A stretch of DNA of 30,136 nt from DAOPJM01 sp964490325 (GTDB lineage: Bacteria; Bacillota; Clostridia; Christensenellales; CAG-138): positions 1 to 30,136 of the forward strand of contig CAZBBX010000026.1 of NCBI GenBank assembly GCA_964490325.1, read 5' to 3'. Every line of letters begins with the position of its first letter. The stretch's first letter is position 1. The notes under the pieces were generated by a model, which was given only the letters and a program-made list of their open reading frames with translations, was not told the DNA's origin and ran no database searches. The translations under genes were made by a program, and so were the position numbers. This document shows, in pieces, positions 8,075-15,892 of the stretch.

Positions 8075-9156
8075 GCGCTTTCTCCTCCTGTGTCGTCCTC
8101 GTCGTAGATCTCGCCGACCAGCTCCTCCAAGATGTCCTCCACGGTGAGGATGCCCACCGTCTTGCCTTGCTCATCGCGCACCACGGCAATGTGCGTCTTG
8201 TCGGCGCTCATGCCGGCAAGCTGCTCGTCGATGGGAGCGCCAAGCAGCACAAAGTGCGGCTTATCCATCACCTTGTGCAGCGAAACGTGTCCGCCGCGGG
8301 TGATGTACGCCTTGAGGTACTTGCGGATCTGCAGCATACCGCTCACCTCGCCCTCCGTGTCCAGCACGGGAAGGCGGGAGTGGTTGCAGCCTTGAATGGT
8401 GTCCACGATGTCGCGGGGCTGCATGCCCTCGTGCAGGGTGGTCACCTCGCTCCAAGGGGTGAACACATCGCGCACGGGGGTCTCGGTGAACTCCAGCGCG
8501 TTTTGCACCAGCTCGGCGCTGTCCTCATCGATGGCGCCGTCGTGGGTGATGTTGTCCACGATGTCGTGAAATTCGTCCTCCGTAACGGTGGGATCCTCGC
8601 CGTTGGAGTTGACGCGAAACAGCTTCTTCACGCCATCGCCAAGCTTGGTGAACACAAAGACGACAGGCTTTAGCACCCGCATCAAAATAAGCAGGGAATT
8701 GCAGATGAGCAGCGCAAAGCGCTCATTGCAGACCTTGGCGATGGACTTGGGGATCATCTCGGCAAAGAAAAACAGCAGCAGGGTGGTCACGACCGTGCTG
8801 AGGCCTACCGAACCCTCGCCCCACAGCCGCGTAGCAAACAGCGTCGCAAGCGAAGCTGCGCCGATGTGCATGATGTTGTTGCCCACAAGGATGGTCGACA
8901 GGGCGGAATCAAAATGATCGAGAATATAGAGAACGCGCTTGGCGCGCTTGCCGCGTCTATTTCCCTCGTCGGCATATCGCAGCATACGGATGCGATTGAC
9001 GGAGGAAAACGACGTCTCAACGCCTGCAAAATACGCGCTGCACAGCATAAGTGCAAGGAACGCAAGGATCAATCCTATAGGAACGTTTTGCTTGTCGGCA
9101 CTGTGCCCGATCGCAGAGCTTAGAAAACCTATAGGGCTACTTGGACTACTGTCCAC
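8071..9156 (-). CDS. CNNM/HlyC-type membrane protein, short form without CorC_HlyC domain
   Basis: This 361-residue paralogue of the next gene has a CNNM membrane domain (LILAFLALMLCSAYFAGVETSF, GNNIMHIGAASLATL, FFAEMIPKSIAK) and a CBS pair. It stops just after EDILEELVGEIYDEDD, so the C-terminal CorC_HlyC domain of its partner is absent. The start is GTG at 9156 with GAGGTGG upstream. A good promoter lies about 40 bases upstream. The two proteins may form a heteromeric transporter, which is inference from their coupling. The missing domain is the natural stop, not a frameshift, because the next gene overlaps it by 4 bp. Confidence 0.9.
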   Translation of the reverse strand: MDSSPSSPIGFLSSAIGHSADKQNVPIGLILAFLALMLCSAYFAGVETSFSSVNRIRMLRYADEGNRRGKRAKRVLYILDHFDSALSTILVGNNIMHIGAASLATLFATRLWGEGSVGLSTVVTTLLLFFFAEMIPKSIAKVCNERFALLICNSLLILMRVLKPVVFVFTKLGDGVKKLFRVNSNGEDPTVTEDEFHDIVDNITHDGAIDEDSAELVQNALEFTETPVRDVFTPWSEVTTLHEGMQPRDIVDTIQGCNHSRLPVLDTEGEVSGMLQIRKYLKAYITRGGHVSLHKVMDKPHFVLLGAPIDEQLAGMSADKTHIAVVRDEQGKTVGILTVEDILEELVGEIYDEDDTGGESA

Positions 9157-9196
9157 GAAAAAACCACCTCACAGTTTGATTGGAATAAACACAGCT

Positions 9197-9225
9197 ATTA
9201 TACGCGATTGTTTAGCTTCCGTCCA
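9197..9225 (-). promoter_or_regulatory. Promoter of the CNNM gene pair
   Basis: On the minus strand, TGGACG (9225-9220), a 17-base spacer and a perfect TATAAT (9202-9197) precede the GTG start at 9156. The left copy of the 25-bp direct repeat begins five bases upstream of the -35 element. Confidence 0.75.
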
Positions 9226-9229
9226 GTAT

Positions 9230-9254
9230 CATTTTTATGAATTTGTAAGAAACC
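9230..9254. repeat. 25-bp direct repeat, left copy
   Basis: This segment, which starts CATTTTTATG and ends GTAAGAAACC, is identical to 10876-10900. It lies 13 bases from the stop codon of the SH3-domain gene and directly upstream of the CNNM promoter. Confidence 0.95.
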
Positions 9255-9267
9255 ATCCTTACCACGC

Positions 9268-10170
9268 TCAGTCAGATATCGAATTGCTGACAATCCAACC
9301 GTAAGTCCCTTTATTGTTTACAAATACCCAATCCTGCATATAGCCGATCACCGCGACATGATCGCCTTGATTGAGCGTCTTCAAGCTCCTGGAATCATCG
9401 GAGTAACGTACGCGAAGGAAGGTCTCTCCGCTTTGGGTCACCTTAGCCAGATACGGTGAAGCGTAAAACTCGGTTGGCGCGGCAATGCCGTCAAAAAAGC
9501 CATCAGCGCAGTCTTCAAACATCCAGGCAGCAAAAACCAATTTGCCCGATGCCCAACCGGACGCATTCTCTCCATATTCGACCAAATACCAATTATCCGC
9601 AGCGGCAAAGGCATAGACGACGGATCCAAACTCTAGACTGCCAATTTTTTCATAATCTGTACTCGGACCTGATCGTATATTCATGGTGCCCTGCACCACA
9701 GCAGTTAGCTGTTTGGCCGTTTCAAACAATTCTTCTTGGTTGGGCTTTCTGTTGAGTAAATCGGTATTCGGCAAGGTAAGAATTGCGGCGTTCGCCGATT
9801 CAGTCGTTCTTGACGGCGATCCTTCTTCCGCCGAATCTATATAGGTCATCTGCTCGGCATCGTAGCTATCGACACCCAAAGAAACGTTGTCCTGCTTTAA
9901 AAACAGCGGCAGCGTGTAAAACACAGCAATCGCAAGCAGACTGGCGATTGTCATTAACAGGCACTTTACACCATTGGTTAAAATATAGATCAATACCGTT
10001 GTAATTAAAACACCGAGAAACAGATATGCCGATACTGCCACGATATTCGACTGCGTATATGCAGCAAATTGCAGGCGAAGTATCACCGCAGCCAACAGTG
10101 TGACCATTGTAAAGAAGAAACAAATCCACGCAAGTATCGGTGATTTTTGAACACTCTCATCCGATGACAT
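9268..10170 (-). CDS. Membrane protein with two SH3-like domains
   Basis: This 300-residue protein starts at 10170, where AGGAGG lies close upstream; an earlier in-frame start at 10209 would overlap the preceding gene. Three hydrophobic segments fill about the first 100 residues (SPILAWICFFFTMVTLLAAVI, VAVSAYLFLGVLITTVLIYIL, CLLMTIASLLAIAVFYTLPLF). An acidic/Ser linker follows. A bacterial SH3 domain comes next (VVQGTMNIRSGPSTDYEKIGSL... to NASGWASGKLV), then a second, more diverged SH3-like domain (GETFLRVRYSDDSRSLKTLNQGD... to GTYGWIVSN). Such domains often bind peptidoglycan or peptides outside the membrane. The function is unknown. It follows the other cassette gene by 32 bases and shares its promoter. 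Confidence 0.8.
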   Translation of the reverse strand: MSSDESVQKSPILAWICFFFTMVTLLAAVILRLQFAAYTQSNIVAVSAYLFLGVLITTVLIYILTNGVKCLLMTIASLLAIAVFYTLPLFLKQDNVSLGVDSYDAEQMTYIDSAEEGSPSRTTESANAAILTLPNTDLLNRKPNQEELFETAKQLTAVVQGTMNIRSGPSTDYEKIGSLEFGSVVYAFAAADNWYLVEYGENASGWASGKLVFAAWMFEDCADGFFDGIAAPTEFYASPYLAKVTQSGETFLRVRYSDDSRSLKTLNQGDHVAVIGYMQDWVFVNNKGTYGWIVSNSISD

Positions 10171-10202
10171 ATGCTCCTCCTCGCTCCCGTTCAGTGGATA
10201 TT

Positions 10203-10766
10203 CTAACAATCATTACCCCAACCCTCGCCGAAAGTGTCATCCATGTGCTGTGTCATCAAGTCTCGAACGAGATTCTCCTCATCTGAAAGGCCCGCAAAGC
10301 CATTTGAGGACGAAGAACTAACGTTTCCATACGAATAGTCGCTATCTGAGGAGTCGCCGGAAGAGCTTGATGCGCCATATCCACCTGCTACAAGCGCCGA
10401 TACAAGCAGGGTCAGTCCGCCCGTGCCTGCAAGATAGAGGACCCCGCCTGTTCCCACGACGGCGATTAGACGACCCTCCCAAGACTCCCAGTTCCACAAC
10501 CAGTTAAAAAGCTGGATATAGAGAAATAGTAGAGTTGAGAATAGCACCCCGAGAATCGGCAGGATGATTTTGGTGCTGAGATCGGCATCCTTTTGGCAAA
10601 TTGCTGTCAATCCACCAAACACGATGCACGCGAGTGGCGTCGCAATCATATAAAGCTTTGCGGTGCCTTCCAAACCGACAGCGCCGCTGTTGATGATGTA
10701 CCATGTAAGAGCCAATATGCCTAAAATGAACTGAATATAACCAATTACTTTGTAAACGGGACGCAT
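10203..10766 (-). CDS. Hypothetical membrane protein with Ser-rich region
   Basis: I do not recognise this protein. It has 187 residues from the ATG at 10766, which has GAGG eight bases upstream; a GTG at 10775 is an alternative start within that site. Four hydrophobic segments are visible: VIGYIQFILGILALTWYII, LYMIATPLACIVFGGLTAI, IILPILGVLFSTLLFLYIQLF and a Gly-rich LYLAGTGGLTLLVSALVAGG. A Ser/Gly/Asp-rich stretch follows, and the C-terminal tail (DEENLVRDLMTQHMDDTFGEGW) could be an amphipathic helix. It is the first gene of the low-GC cassette and probably works with the SH3-domain protein. Confidence 0.72.
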   Translation of the reverse strand: MRPVYKVIGYIQFILGILALTWYIINSGAVGLEGTAKLYMIATPLACIVFGGLTAICQKDADLSTKIILPILGVLFSTLLFLYIQLFNWLWNWESWEGRLIAVVGTGGVLYLAGTGGLTLLVSALVAGGYGASSSSGDSSDSDYSYGNVSSSSSNGFAGLSDEENLVRDLMTQHMDDTFGEGWGNDC

Positions 10767-10796
10767 ATACGGCACCTCACTCCCGTGTTTGTTGTT

Positions 10797-10825
10797 ATTG
10801 TATCATATTTACAATTCAATTTCAA
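10797..10825 (-). promoter_or_regulatory. Promoter of the two-gene cassette
   Basis: On the minus strand, TTGAAA (10825-10820), a 17-base spacer and TACAAT (10802-10797) form a near-consensus promoter about 30 bases upstream of the gene start. It lies inside the right repeat, so the cassette carries its own promoter. Confidence 0.75.
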
Positions 10826-10836
10826 CACTAACCCAA

Positions 10837-10876
10837 AAATGCAGGATTACACAAAACCAGAAATGTAGGATTACAC
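10837..10876. repeat. 24-bp imperfect tandem repeat at the cassette edge
   Basis: AAATGCAGGATTACACA at 10837 recurs as AAATGTAGGATTACACA at 10861, a 24-base period. The second copy runs directly into the right 25-bp repeat. Confidence 0.8.
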
Positions 10877-10900
10877 ATTTTTATGAATTTGTAAGAAACC
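10876..10900. repeat. 25-bp direct repeat, right copy
   Basis: Identical to 9230-9254 and in the same orientation. It marks the point where composition returns to GC-rich sequence. Confidence 0.95.
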
Positions 10901-10967
10901 GTTTCGCTTAGAAGGTTTAGCCCCCCTTCCCACCAAAACAATGCGCACATCCGCGTGGCATCGCTTC

Positions 10968-10996
10968 TTGTCAAGGCGTTTTTGACATGCTATAAT
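10968..10996 (+). promoter_or_regulatory. Promoter of deoD
   Basis: TTGTCA (10968-10973), a 17-base spacer and a perfect TATAAT (10991-10996) lie 33 bases upstream of the deoD start. Confidence 0.85.
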
Positions 10997-11029
10997 GGCT
11001 GCAATACCAAGCACCAAGGAGGAAGCGAG

Positions 11030-11743
11030 ATGAAAAAACTGAACCTGACCCCGCATATCGAGTGCAGCCCCGAGGATTTTGCAAAGACCGTGCTGATGCC
11101 GGGCGATCCCCTGCGCGCAAAGATGGTCGCGGAGACCTTTTTGACCGATGCGGAGCTTGTCAACAATGTACGCGGCGTACAGGGCTATACGGGCTATTAC
11201 GAGGGCAAGCGCGTCTCCGTCATGGCCAGCGGCATGGGCATGCCGTCCATCGGCATCTACTCCTACGAGCTGTACAACACCTTCGGCGTAGAGAGCATCA
11301 TCCGCATCGGCTCGGCGGGTGGTCTTAATCCCGACCTGAAGGTCTTTGATCTGGTCTTGGCGCAGGGCGCCTGCACCAACGGCAATTTTGCAAACCAGTA
11401 CCGTCTGCCGGGAAGCTTTGCGCCCATTGGCGACTTTGGACTGCTCACCCGCGCCGTCAAGGAATGCGACAAGCGCGGCTACCGCTACAAGGTGGGGAAT
11501 CTCCTGTCCTCCGATGTGTTCTATGACGATTCCGTCTCCAGCTTGGAGTGGCGCAAGATGGGCGTGCTGGCTGTCGAGATGGAGGCTGCGGCGCTGTACA
11601 TGAACGCGGCGCGTGCGGGCAAGAAGGCCTTGGCCATCTGCACCATTTCGGACACCATCGAGGCGGGGGACGTCACCACGCCCGAGCAGCGGCAAAACGC
11701 CCTCAAGGATATGATCCGCGTGGCGTTGGAGATCGCAGAATAA
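11030..11743 (+). CDS. deoD: Purine nucleoside phosphorylase, DeoD type
   Basis: This 237-residue cytoplasmic enzyme splits purine (deoxy)ribonucleosides with phosphate into base and ribose 1-phosphate. The length matches the hexameric DeoD form (about 235-240). Family residues are visible: His9 in TPH, the phosphate loop MPGDPLRAK (Gly25, Arg29), IIRIGSAGGL (Arg92), the nucleoside-binding VEMEAAALY (~181-189) and the catalytic Asp in ISDT (~207). The start at 11030 has AAGGAGG (11016-11022) and a strong promoter; an in-frame start at 10955 lies upstream of the promoter and is rejected. The gene is monocistronic. It fits nucleoside salvage together with the two secreted nucleotidases nearby. 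Confidence 0.96.
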   Translation: MKKLNLTPHIECSPEDFAKTVLMPGDPLRAKMVAETFLTDAELVNNVRGVQGYTGYYEGKRVSVMASGMGMPSIGIYSYELYNTFGVESIIRIGSAGGLNPDLKVFDLVLAQGACTNGNFANQYRLPGSFAPIGDFGLLTRAVKECDKRGYRYKVGNLLSSDVFYDDSVSSLEWRKMGVLAVEMEAAALYMNAARAGKKALAICTISDTIEAGDVTTPEQRQNALKDMIRVALEIAE

Positions 11744-11755
11744 CGTGTTTTTCAA

Positions 11756-11779
11756 GGGGCGGCTCATAGGAGCCGCCCC
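11756..11779 (+). terminator. Hairpin terminator after deoD
   Basis: GGGGCGGCTC and GAGCCGCCCC form a perfect 10-bp stem around ATAG. The T run is weak and delayed (AAGATCGTTTT), so efficiency is uncertain. Confidence 0.7.
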
Positions 11780-11921
11780 AAGATCGTTTTCACGGCATTT
11801 TTACAAGCTCCTTACCGCATCGCGCTTTGCTTTGCGCCGAGCAAAGTGATAGGATCTGACAGGATCCATACAAAAAAGGATATGGGAAGGTCTATACATT
11901 TCATACAGGGGGAAGACGCAA

Positions 11922-13862
11922 ATGCTTAAAAAGCTCCTCTCGCTTTTGATCGCCGTCCTTATGCTCGCCGCCATGTTTGGCTGCAGCGGCAAGCAGACGC
12001 TTTCAAGCGATACGCTCTATGTCGAAAAGGTGGAGGGCCTGTCCGACGATTTTTTGCTGGGTGCGGACGTGTCCAGCCTGCTTGCATTGGAGAAGGCAGG
12101 CGTACGCTTTTACGATTTTGACGGCAACGAGCAGGATCTGATGCGCACCTTGGCGCAGGCGGGGGTCAACTGCGTGCGGCTGCGCGTGTGGAACGATCCC
12201 TTTGACGCTGCGGGCAACGGCTACGGCGGCGGGGACTGCGACATCAACACCGCCATCACGCTTGGAAAGCGCGCCACGGATGCGGGCTTGCGCGTGCTCA
12301 TCGACTTTCACTATTCCGACTTTTGGGCGGATCCCTCCAAGCAGCAGGCGCCCAAGGCTTGGGAGGGCATGGCGCTTGAGGAGAAGTGCGATGCGCTGTA
12401 CGCCTTTACCGCCGACTGCCTTAAAAAGCTTTCGGACGCGGGGGTGGACGTGTGCATGGTGCAGCTGGGCAACGAGACCAACGGCAAGCTCTGCGGCGAA
12501 AGCATCTGGATGAACATTTACTATCTCATGGCGGCAGGCGCGCGCGCCGTGCGCGAGGCGGACAGCAGCATTCGCATCGCCGTGCATTTTGCCAACCCCG
12601 AATCGGCGGACAACTATCGCAAGTACGCCTCCAAGCTGGCGTATTACGGCTTGGACTATGATGTGTTTGCCAGCTCCTACTACCCGTTCTGGCACGGTAC
12701 GCCCGAAAACCTGACCGCCATCCTCTCCGAGATCGCCGAGATCTATGACAAGCAGGTCATGGTCGCGGAGACCTCCTATGCGTATACCGCCTTGGACGGC
12801 GACGGCAGCGGCAACACCATAGGCGAAACACAAAACTACGAAAAATACTATCCCTTCTCCGTGCAGGGACAGGCCACGGCGGTGACGGAGGCCATCAAAG
12901 CGGTGGCAGCCGTGGGCGAAAAGGGCGTGGGCTGCTTCTACTGGGAGCCTGCATGGATCCCCGTGCCGGGCGATACCTTTGAGGAACGCTCCGCGCTGTG
13001 GGAAAGCTGCGGTGCGGGCTGGGCAAGCTCCTACGCGGGTTCCTACGATCCCGACGACGCGGGACAGTACTACGGCGGCTCCGCCTGCGACAACCAAGCC
13101 CTGTTCGATTACACGGGGCATCCCTTGGAATCGCTCAAGGTGTTCGGCCTTGTGCATAGCGGCAACAAGACGGCCATCCGAGCGGACGCGGCGGAGGACG
13201 TCAATTTGACCGTGCGCTTGGGCGCGGACATCGTGCTGCCCGAGACGGTCAACGTGATCTACAACAACGGCGAAAAGAAGGCCGTGCCCGTCGTGTGGGA
13301 CGACTTTGATCCGACTGCCATGCAGGCGGGCGGCGTGGCGCAGTATACCGTCAGCGGCAAGGCGGACGGACTGGACGCGGTGCTGCACATCTCCATGGTG
13401 GCGGCAAACTACGTGGAAAATTACAGCTTCGAGGACGCGGACACCTCCATGTGGGTCATCAGCGATCCCGACAAGATCACCACGCAGATCGATTTTCAAA
13501 ACAAGAGCAGCGACGCCAAGACGGGCAGCTACTCCCTGCATTTCTGGGGCGCCACGCGAACGAGCTTCACCGTCGAGCAGACCGTAACGGGGCTTAAAAG
13601 CGGCGTCTACAAGCTGTCGCTGTCCATACAGGGTGGCTTCAGCGGAACGGACAGTGCGCAAAACATCGTGGTGTACGCGGTGGCGGACGGGCAGCGCTAC
13701 GAGGCGGCGGCAACGATATCGAGCTGGTGCGTCTGGGACACGCCCTTGATACCCGAGATCCCCGTCACGAGCGGCGAGATCCTCATCGGCGTCTCCGTCC
13801 AAGCAGGCTCCCAAAGCTGGGGCACCATCGACGATGTACTGTTAAATCCTGTGGAGGACTGA
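11922..13862 (+). CDS. ganB: GH53 endo-beta-1,4-galactanase, lipoprotein, with Ig-like and CBM-like domains
   Basis: This 646-residue enzyme should cut beta-1,4-galactan side chains of pectin at the cell surface. A lipoprotein signal peptide ends in AMFGC with the lipid-anchored Cys21. The GH53 catalytic domain (~45-410) shows GADVSSLLALE, VRLRVWNDP, LIDFHYSDFWADP, the acid/base Glu185 in LGNETNG and the nucleophile Glu283 in VAETSYA. An Ig-like Big_4-type segment follows (~425-500), then a C-terminal beta-sandwich (NYVENYSFED...) resembling carbohydrate-binding module 61, which in known enzymes binds galactan. The start has an AGGGGGA site. The next gene begins 4 bases after its stop, making it the first gene of a four-gene cluster. 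No convincing promoter was found in 11780-11921, which holds a CTTTGC-GCCGA-GCAAAG palindrome at 11830. Confidence 0.94.
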   Translation: MLKKLLSLLIAVLMLAAMFGCSGKQTLSSDTLYVEKVEGLSDDFLLGADVSSLLALEKAGVRFYDFDGNEQDLMRTLAQAGVNCVRLRVWNDPFDAAGNGYGGGDCDINTAITLGKRATDAGLRVLIDFHYSDFWADPSKQQAPKAWEGMALEEKCDALYAFTADCLKKLSDAGVDVCMVQLGNETNGKLCGESIWMNIYYLMAAGARAVREADSSIRIAVHFANPESADNYRKYASKLAYYGLDYDVFASSYYPFWHGTPENLTAILSEIAEIYDKQVMVAETSYAYTALDGDGSGNTIGETQNYEKYYPFSVQGQATAVTEAIKAVAAVGEKGVGCFYWEPAWIPVPGDTFEERSALWESCGAGWASSYAGSYDPDDAGQYYGGSACDNQALFDYTGHPLESLKVFGLVHSGNKTAIRADAAEDVNLTVRLGADIVLPETVNVIYNNGEKKAVPVVWDDFDPTAMQAGGVAQYTVSGKADGLDAVLHISMVAANYVENYSFEDADTSMWVISDPDKITTQIDFQNKSSDAKTGSYSLHFWGATRTSFTVEQTVTGLKSGVYKLSLSIQGGFSGTDSAQNIVVYAVADGQRYEAAATISSWCVWDTPLIPEIPVTSGEILIGVSVQAGSQSWGTIDDVLLNPVED

Positions 13863-13865
13863 TAT

Positions 13866-15698
13866 ATGGAGCACAAACTGTACCTTAACCTGATCCATCG
13901 CCCGGAGCTGGCGCCGGAGTATGCCGAAAAGCTCACCGCGCAGGGCAAGAAGGAGGACATCGGCCGCAGCGAGCTAAAGGACGAGTCCTTGGACATCTTC
14001 CGCCTGCAGCAGAGCATCGCGCACAAGAACGGCCTCAAGACGACCATTCAAATGACCTATGCCTCCCTGTTCTCCGATGAGGCGGTGGAGCTTGCCAAGG
14101 CGGATCACGAGCATTGGGGCGACGAGATCGGCCTGTCCCTGCTGGGTCTGCCCTGCAAGGAGTTTCGCGAGAAGTACAAGACCAAGGACTTCTGCATTTG
14201 GATGTTCTCCGCCGAGGACAAGCGCGCCATCGTGGACGATGTGTTCCAAAAATTTTTTGAGCGCTTTGGCTTTTGGCCGAAGTCGACAGGCAGCTACTAT
14301 ATGGACGCCGACCTGATCGGCTACATCAAGGAGCGGTATCCCGCCGTCAAGTGCGCCATTGCAAGCTGTTGGGAGGAGGGGCCGAAGGCCTATCACACCT
14401 GCAACAACTCTTGGTACACCCTCATGGACGGCGGACCTTGGGCGCCTTGGATCCCCTCCAAGCAGAACACCCACGCCCCCGCCGCCAATGCGCAGGAGGA
14501 CTGCGGCTTGGTCGCCATCCCGCATCTGTCCCGCGATCTGATCGCCTGCTACGACGGGAACGGCTCCAACTTCGGCACGCATCCGCAGAATGTGCTGCGC
14601 GGCATGATCTATCGCGACGGGCAGTACCCTTATCTGTACAATCTGATCGACCAGTACCGCCATCTGGAGCGCTACAACGACGGCTGGTCGTACAACATGA
14701 TGTTCGTCGGCCCCGGCTGGCTCAACCGCAAGGGACGGTGGGAATCCCCCTACGAGCTGCTGGTCAAGAGCTATGAGGACGGCCTTGCGTATTACGGACA
14801 GCTCAAGCGCGAGGGCAAGCTTGAGGATCTGACCATGAGCGAGCTGGCCGACCGCTATCGTGCCGAGCACAGCTACACCACGCCCGAGTGCGCCCTGTGG
14901 CGCGACATCCTCTACGGCTCGGACAAGGAGGTCTTCTGGTACTGCGATCCCTTCCTGCGGGCGGCGTTCGACATGAACCAAGGCGGCGCCCTGATCGATC
15001 TGAGACCCTATGCCGCCAAGCTTGAATGGCCCTGCGGCATCGGCACGCAGCATGTGCAGGATGTATCCTACCCCTTCCTCATCCAAATGAACTATCGGGC
15101 GGGCTACTTCACGCATTACGCGGGGGAGGGCAGCATCGGCAGCGCCAAGCTTCGCTTCGGCGGGGAGGAGGTCGACCTTTGCTTGACCCGCACCAAGGCG
15201 CATTTTTCCAGGGAGGGCGGGCTGCGCAAGCTCAAGCTGGATCCCGTGGAGATCGTGTTCAGCAAGCTGACCCTCAAGCTGGAGACCGAGATCGCCTTGT
15301 TGGAGGGCAGCGGGGACATCCGCGTCACGCGGCGCATCCTTGCATCGAGCGACGAGAACGCCGCCGTGGAGCTGGAGGAGTACGTCACCGCCTGCTACGG
15401 CACGACGGAGTACCCCGAGGACATGACGAGCGTGCGCCTTACCGTCAGCGACGGGATGGAAACAAAGGGCATCGACTATGCCTATCGCTGCCGCGAGGAG
15501 GCACTGACGGGGGCAAGGACGGCGGAGGCCGTGATCCCGCCCATCAAGACGCGGCTGACCCTTCGGGCGGAGGACGCAAACGAGGGCTTTGTGCGGGAGG
15601 GCTACGCCTTCTCACCTATGTTCACGCTGGGCATGAAAAAAAAGATCTGCGGAAAGGGGAGCTTCACCACATGGCGCAGTCCACAAAAGGAAAACTGA
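13866..15698 (+). CDS. Uncharacterised 610-residue protein between two GH53 genes, deacetylase/glycosidase-like barrel suspected
   Basis: I do not recognise a named family. There is no signal peptide, so it is predicted cytoplasmic. Residues 1-300 contain segments reminiscent of the NodB/GH57/GH38-type glycoside hydrolase/deacetylase superfamily: HWGDEIGLSL (compare HEIGLHL in polysaccharide deacetylases), FGFWPKSTGSYYMDADLIGYIKERYP, and a Trp-rich stretch WYTLMDGGPWAPWIPSKQNTHAP. The last 200 residues alternate charged and hydrophobic residues like a beta-sandwich domain. GGAGG at 13853 supports the start. Position between two endo-galactanases with 3-bp and 28-bp junctions implies a role in galactan breakdown inside the cell, perhaps on modified oligosaccharides. 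Gene reality is very likely; function is inference. Confidence 0.85.
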   Translation: MEHKLYLNLIHRPELAPEYAEKLTAQGKKEDIGRSELKDESLDIFRLQQSIAHKNGLKTTIQMTYASLFSDEAVELAKADHEHWGDEIGLSLLGLPCKEFREKYKTKDFCIWMFSAEDKRAIVDDVFQKFFERFGFWPKSTGSYYMDADLIGYIKERYPAVKCAIASCWEEGPKAYHTCNNSWYTLMDGGPWAPWIPSKQNTHAPAANAQEDCGLVAIPHLSRDLIACYDGNGSNFGTHPQNVLRGMIYRDGQYPYLYNLIDQYRHLERYNDGWSYNMMFVGPGWLNRKGRWESPYELLVKSYEDGLAYYGQLKREGKLEDLTMSELADRYRAEHSYTTPECALWRDILYGSDKEVFWYCDPFLRAAFDMNQGGALIDLRPYAAKLEWPCGIGTQHVQDVSYPFLIQMNYRAGYFTHYAGEGSIGSAKLRFGGEEVDLCLTRTKAHFSREGGLRKLKLDPVEIVFSKLTLKLETEIALLEGSGDIRVTRRILASSDENAAVELEEYVTACYGTTEYPEDMTSVRLTVSDGMETKGIDYAYRCREEALTGARTAEAVIPPIKTRLTLRAEDANEGFVREGYAFSPMFTLGMKKKICGKGSFTTWRSPQKEN

Positions 15699-15892
15699 AC
15701 TATCGCTGCCCCTCCTGCTTCATGCGGGACATCGACATGGACATGTTCTATGACGAGGAAAAGGGCGAGTACTACTGCCTGCGCTGCTGCTACCGCGGCG
15801 ACGAGGCGGACGTAAAGCAAAAGAACGAGCTGGCGCGTTTTCGCTATCGCGATATGATGAAAAGGCGCACGGTGGAGGACTATGAAGACTGA
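15671..15892 (+). CDS. Small zinc-ribbon protein, 73 residues
   Basis: The frame starting ATGGCGCAGTCC encodes MAQSTKGKLNYRCPSCF...YYCLRCCYRG..., with CPSC and CLRC about 25 residues apart, as in a zinc ribbon. An acidic middle and a basic C-terminal helix (FRYRDMMKRR) follow. AAGGGGAG lies upstream. It overlaps the end of the 610-residue gene by 28 bp and the start of the second GH53 gene by 11 bp, so all three are translationally coupled. Such ribbons may bind nucleic acid or protein partners. The role is unknown; a regulatory or assembly role in the cluster is speculation. Confidence 0.75.
   Translation: MAQSTKGKLNYRCPSCFMRDIDMDMFYDEEKGEYYCLRCCYRGDEADVKQKNELARFRYRDMMKRRTVEDYED

Larger units (their letters stand above)
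9230..10900 (-). other. Putative acquired two-gene cassette bounded by 25-bp direct repeats
   Basis: The 1.6 kb between the repeats is visibly richer in A and T than the neighbours and uses different codons. It holds exactly one promoter and two minus-strand genes, with no integrase or transposase. Perfect repeats at both ends fit a site duplication or homologous exchange between att-like sites. The mechanism is inference; the repeats and the composition change are direct observations. Confidence 0.55.

Noticed and set aside
9230..10900. Insertion sequence or complete integrative element
   Set aside because: No transposase or integrase and no terminal inverted repeats; only direct repeats and a composition change are seen.
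12003..15203. Long minus-strand frames opposite the GH53 and 610-residue genes
   Set aside because: Antisense shadows created by codon bias; the plus-strand frames have family motifs, ribosome sites and operon spacing.
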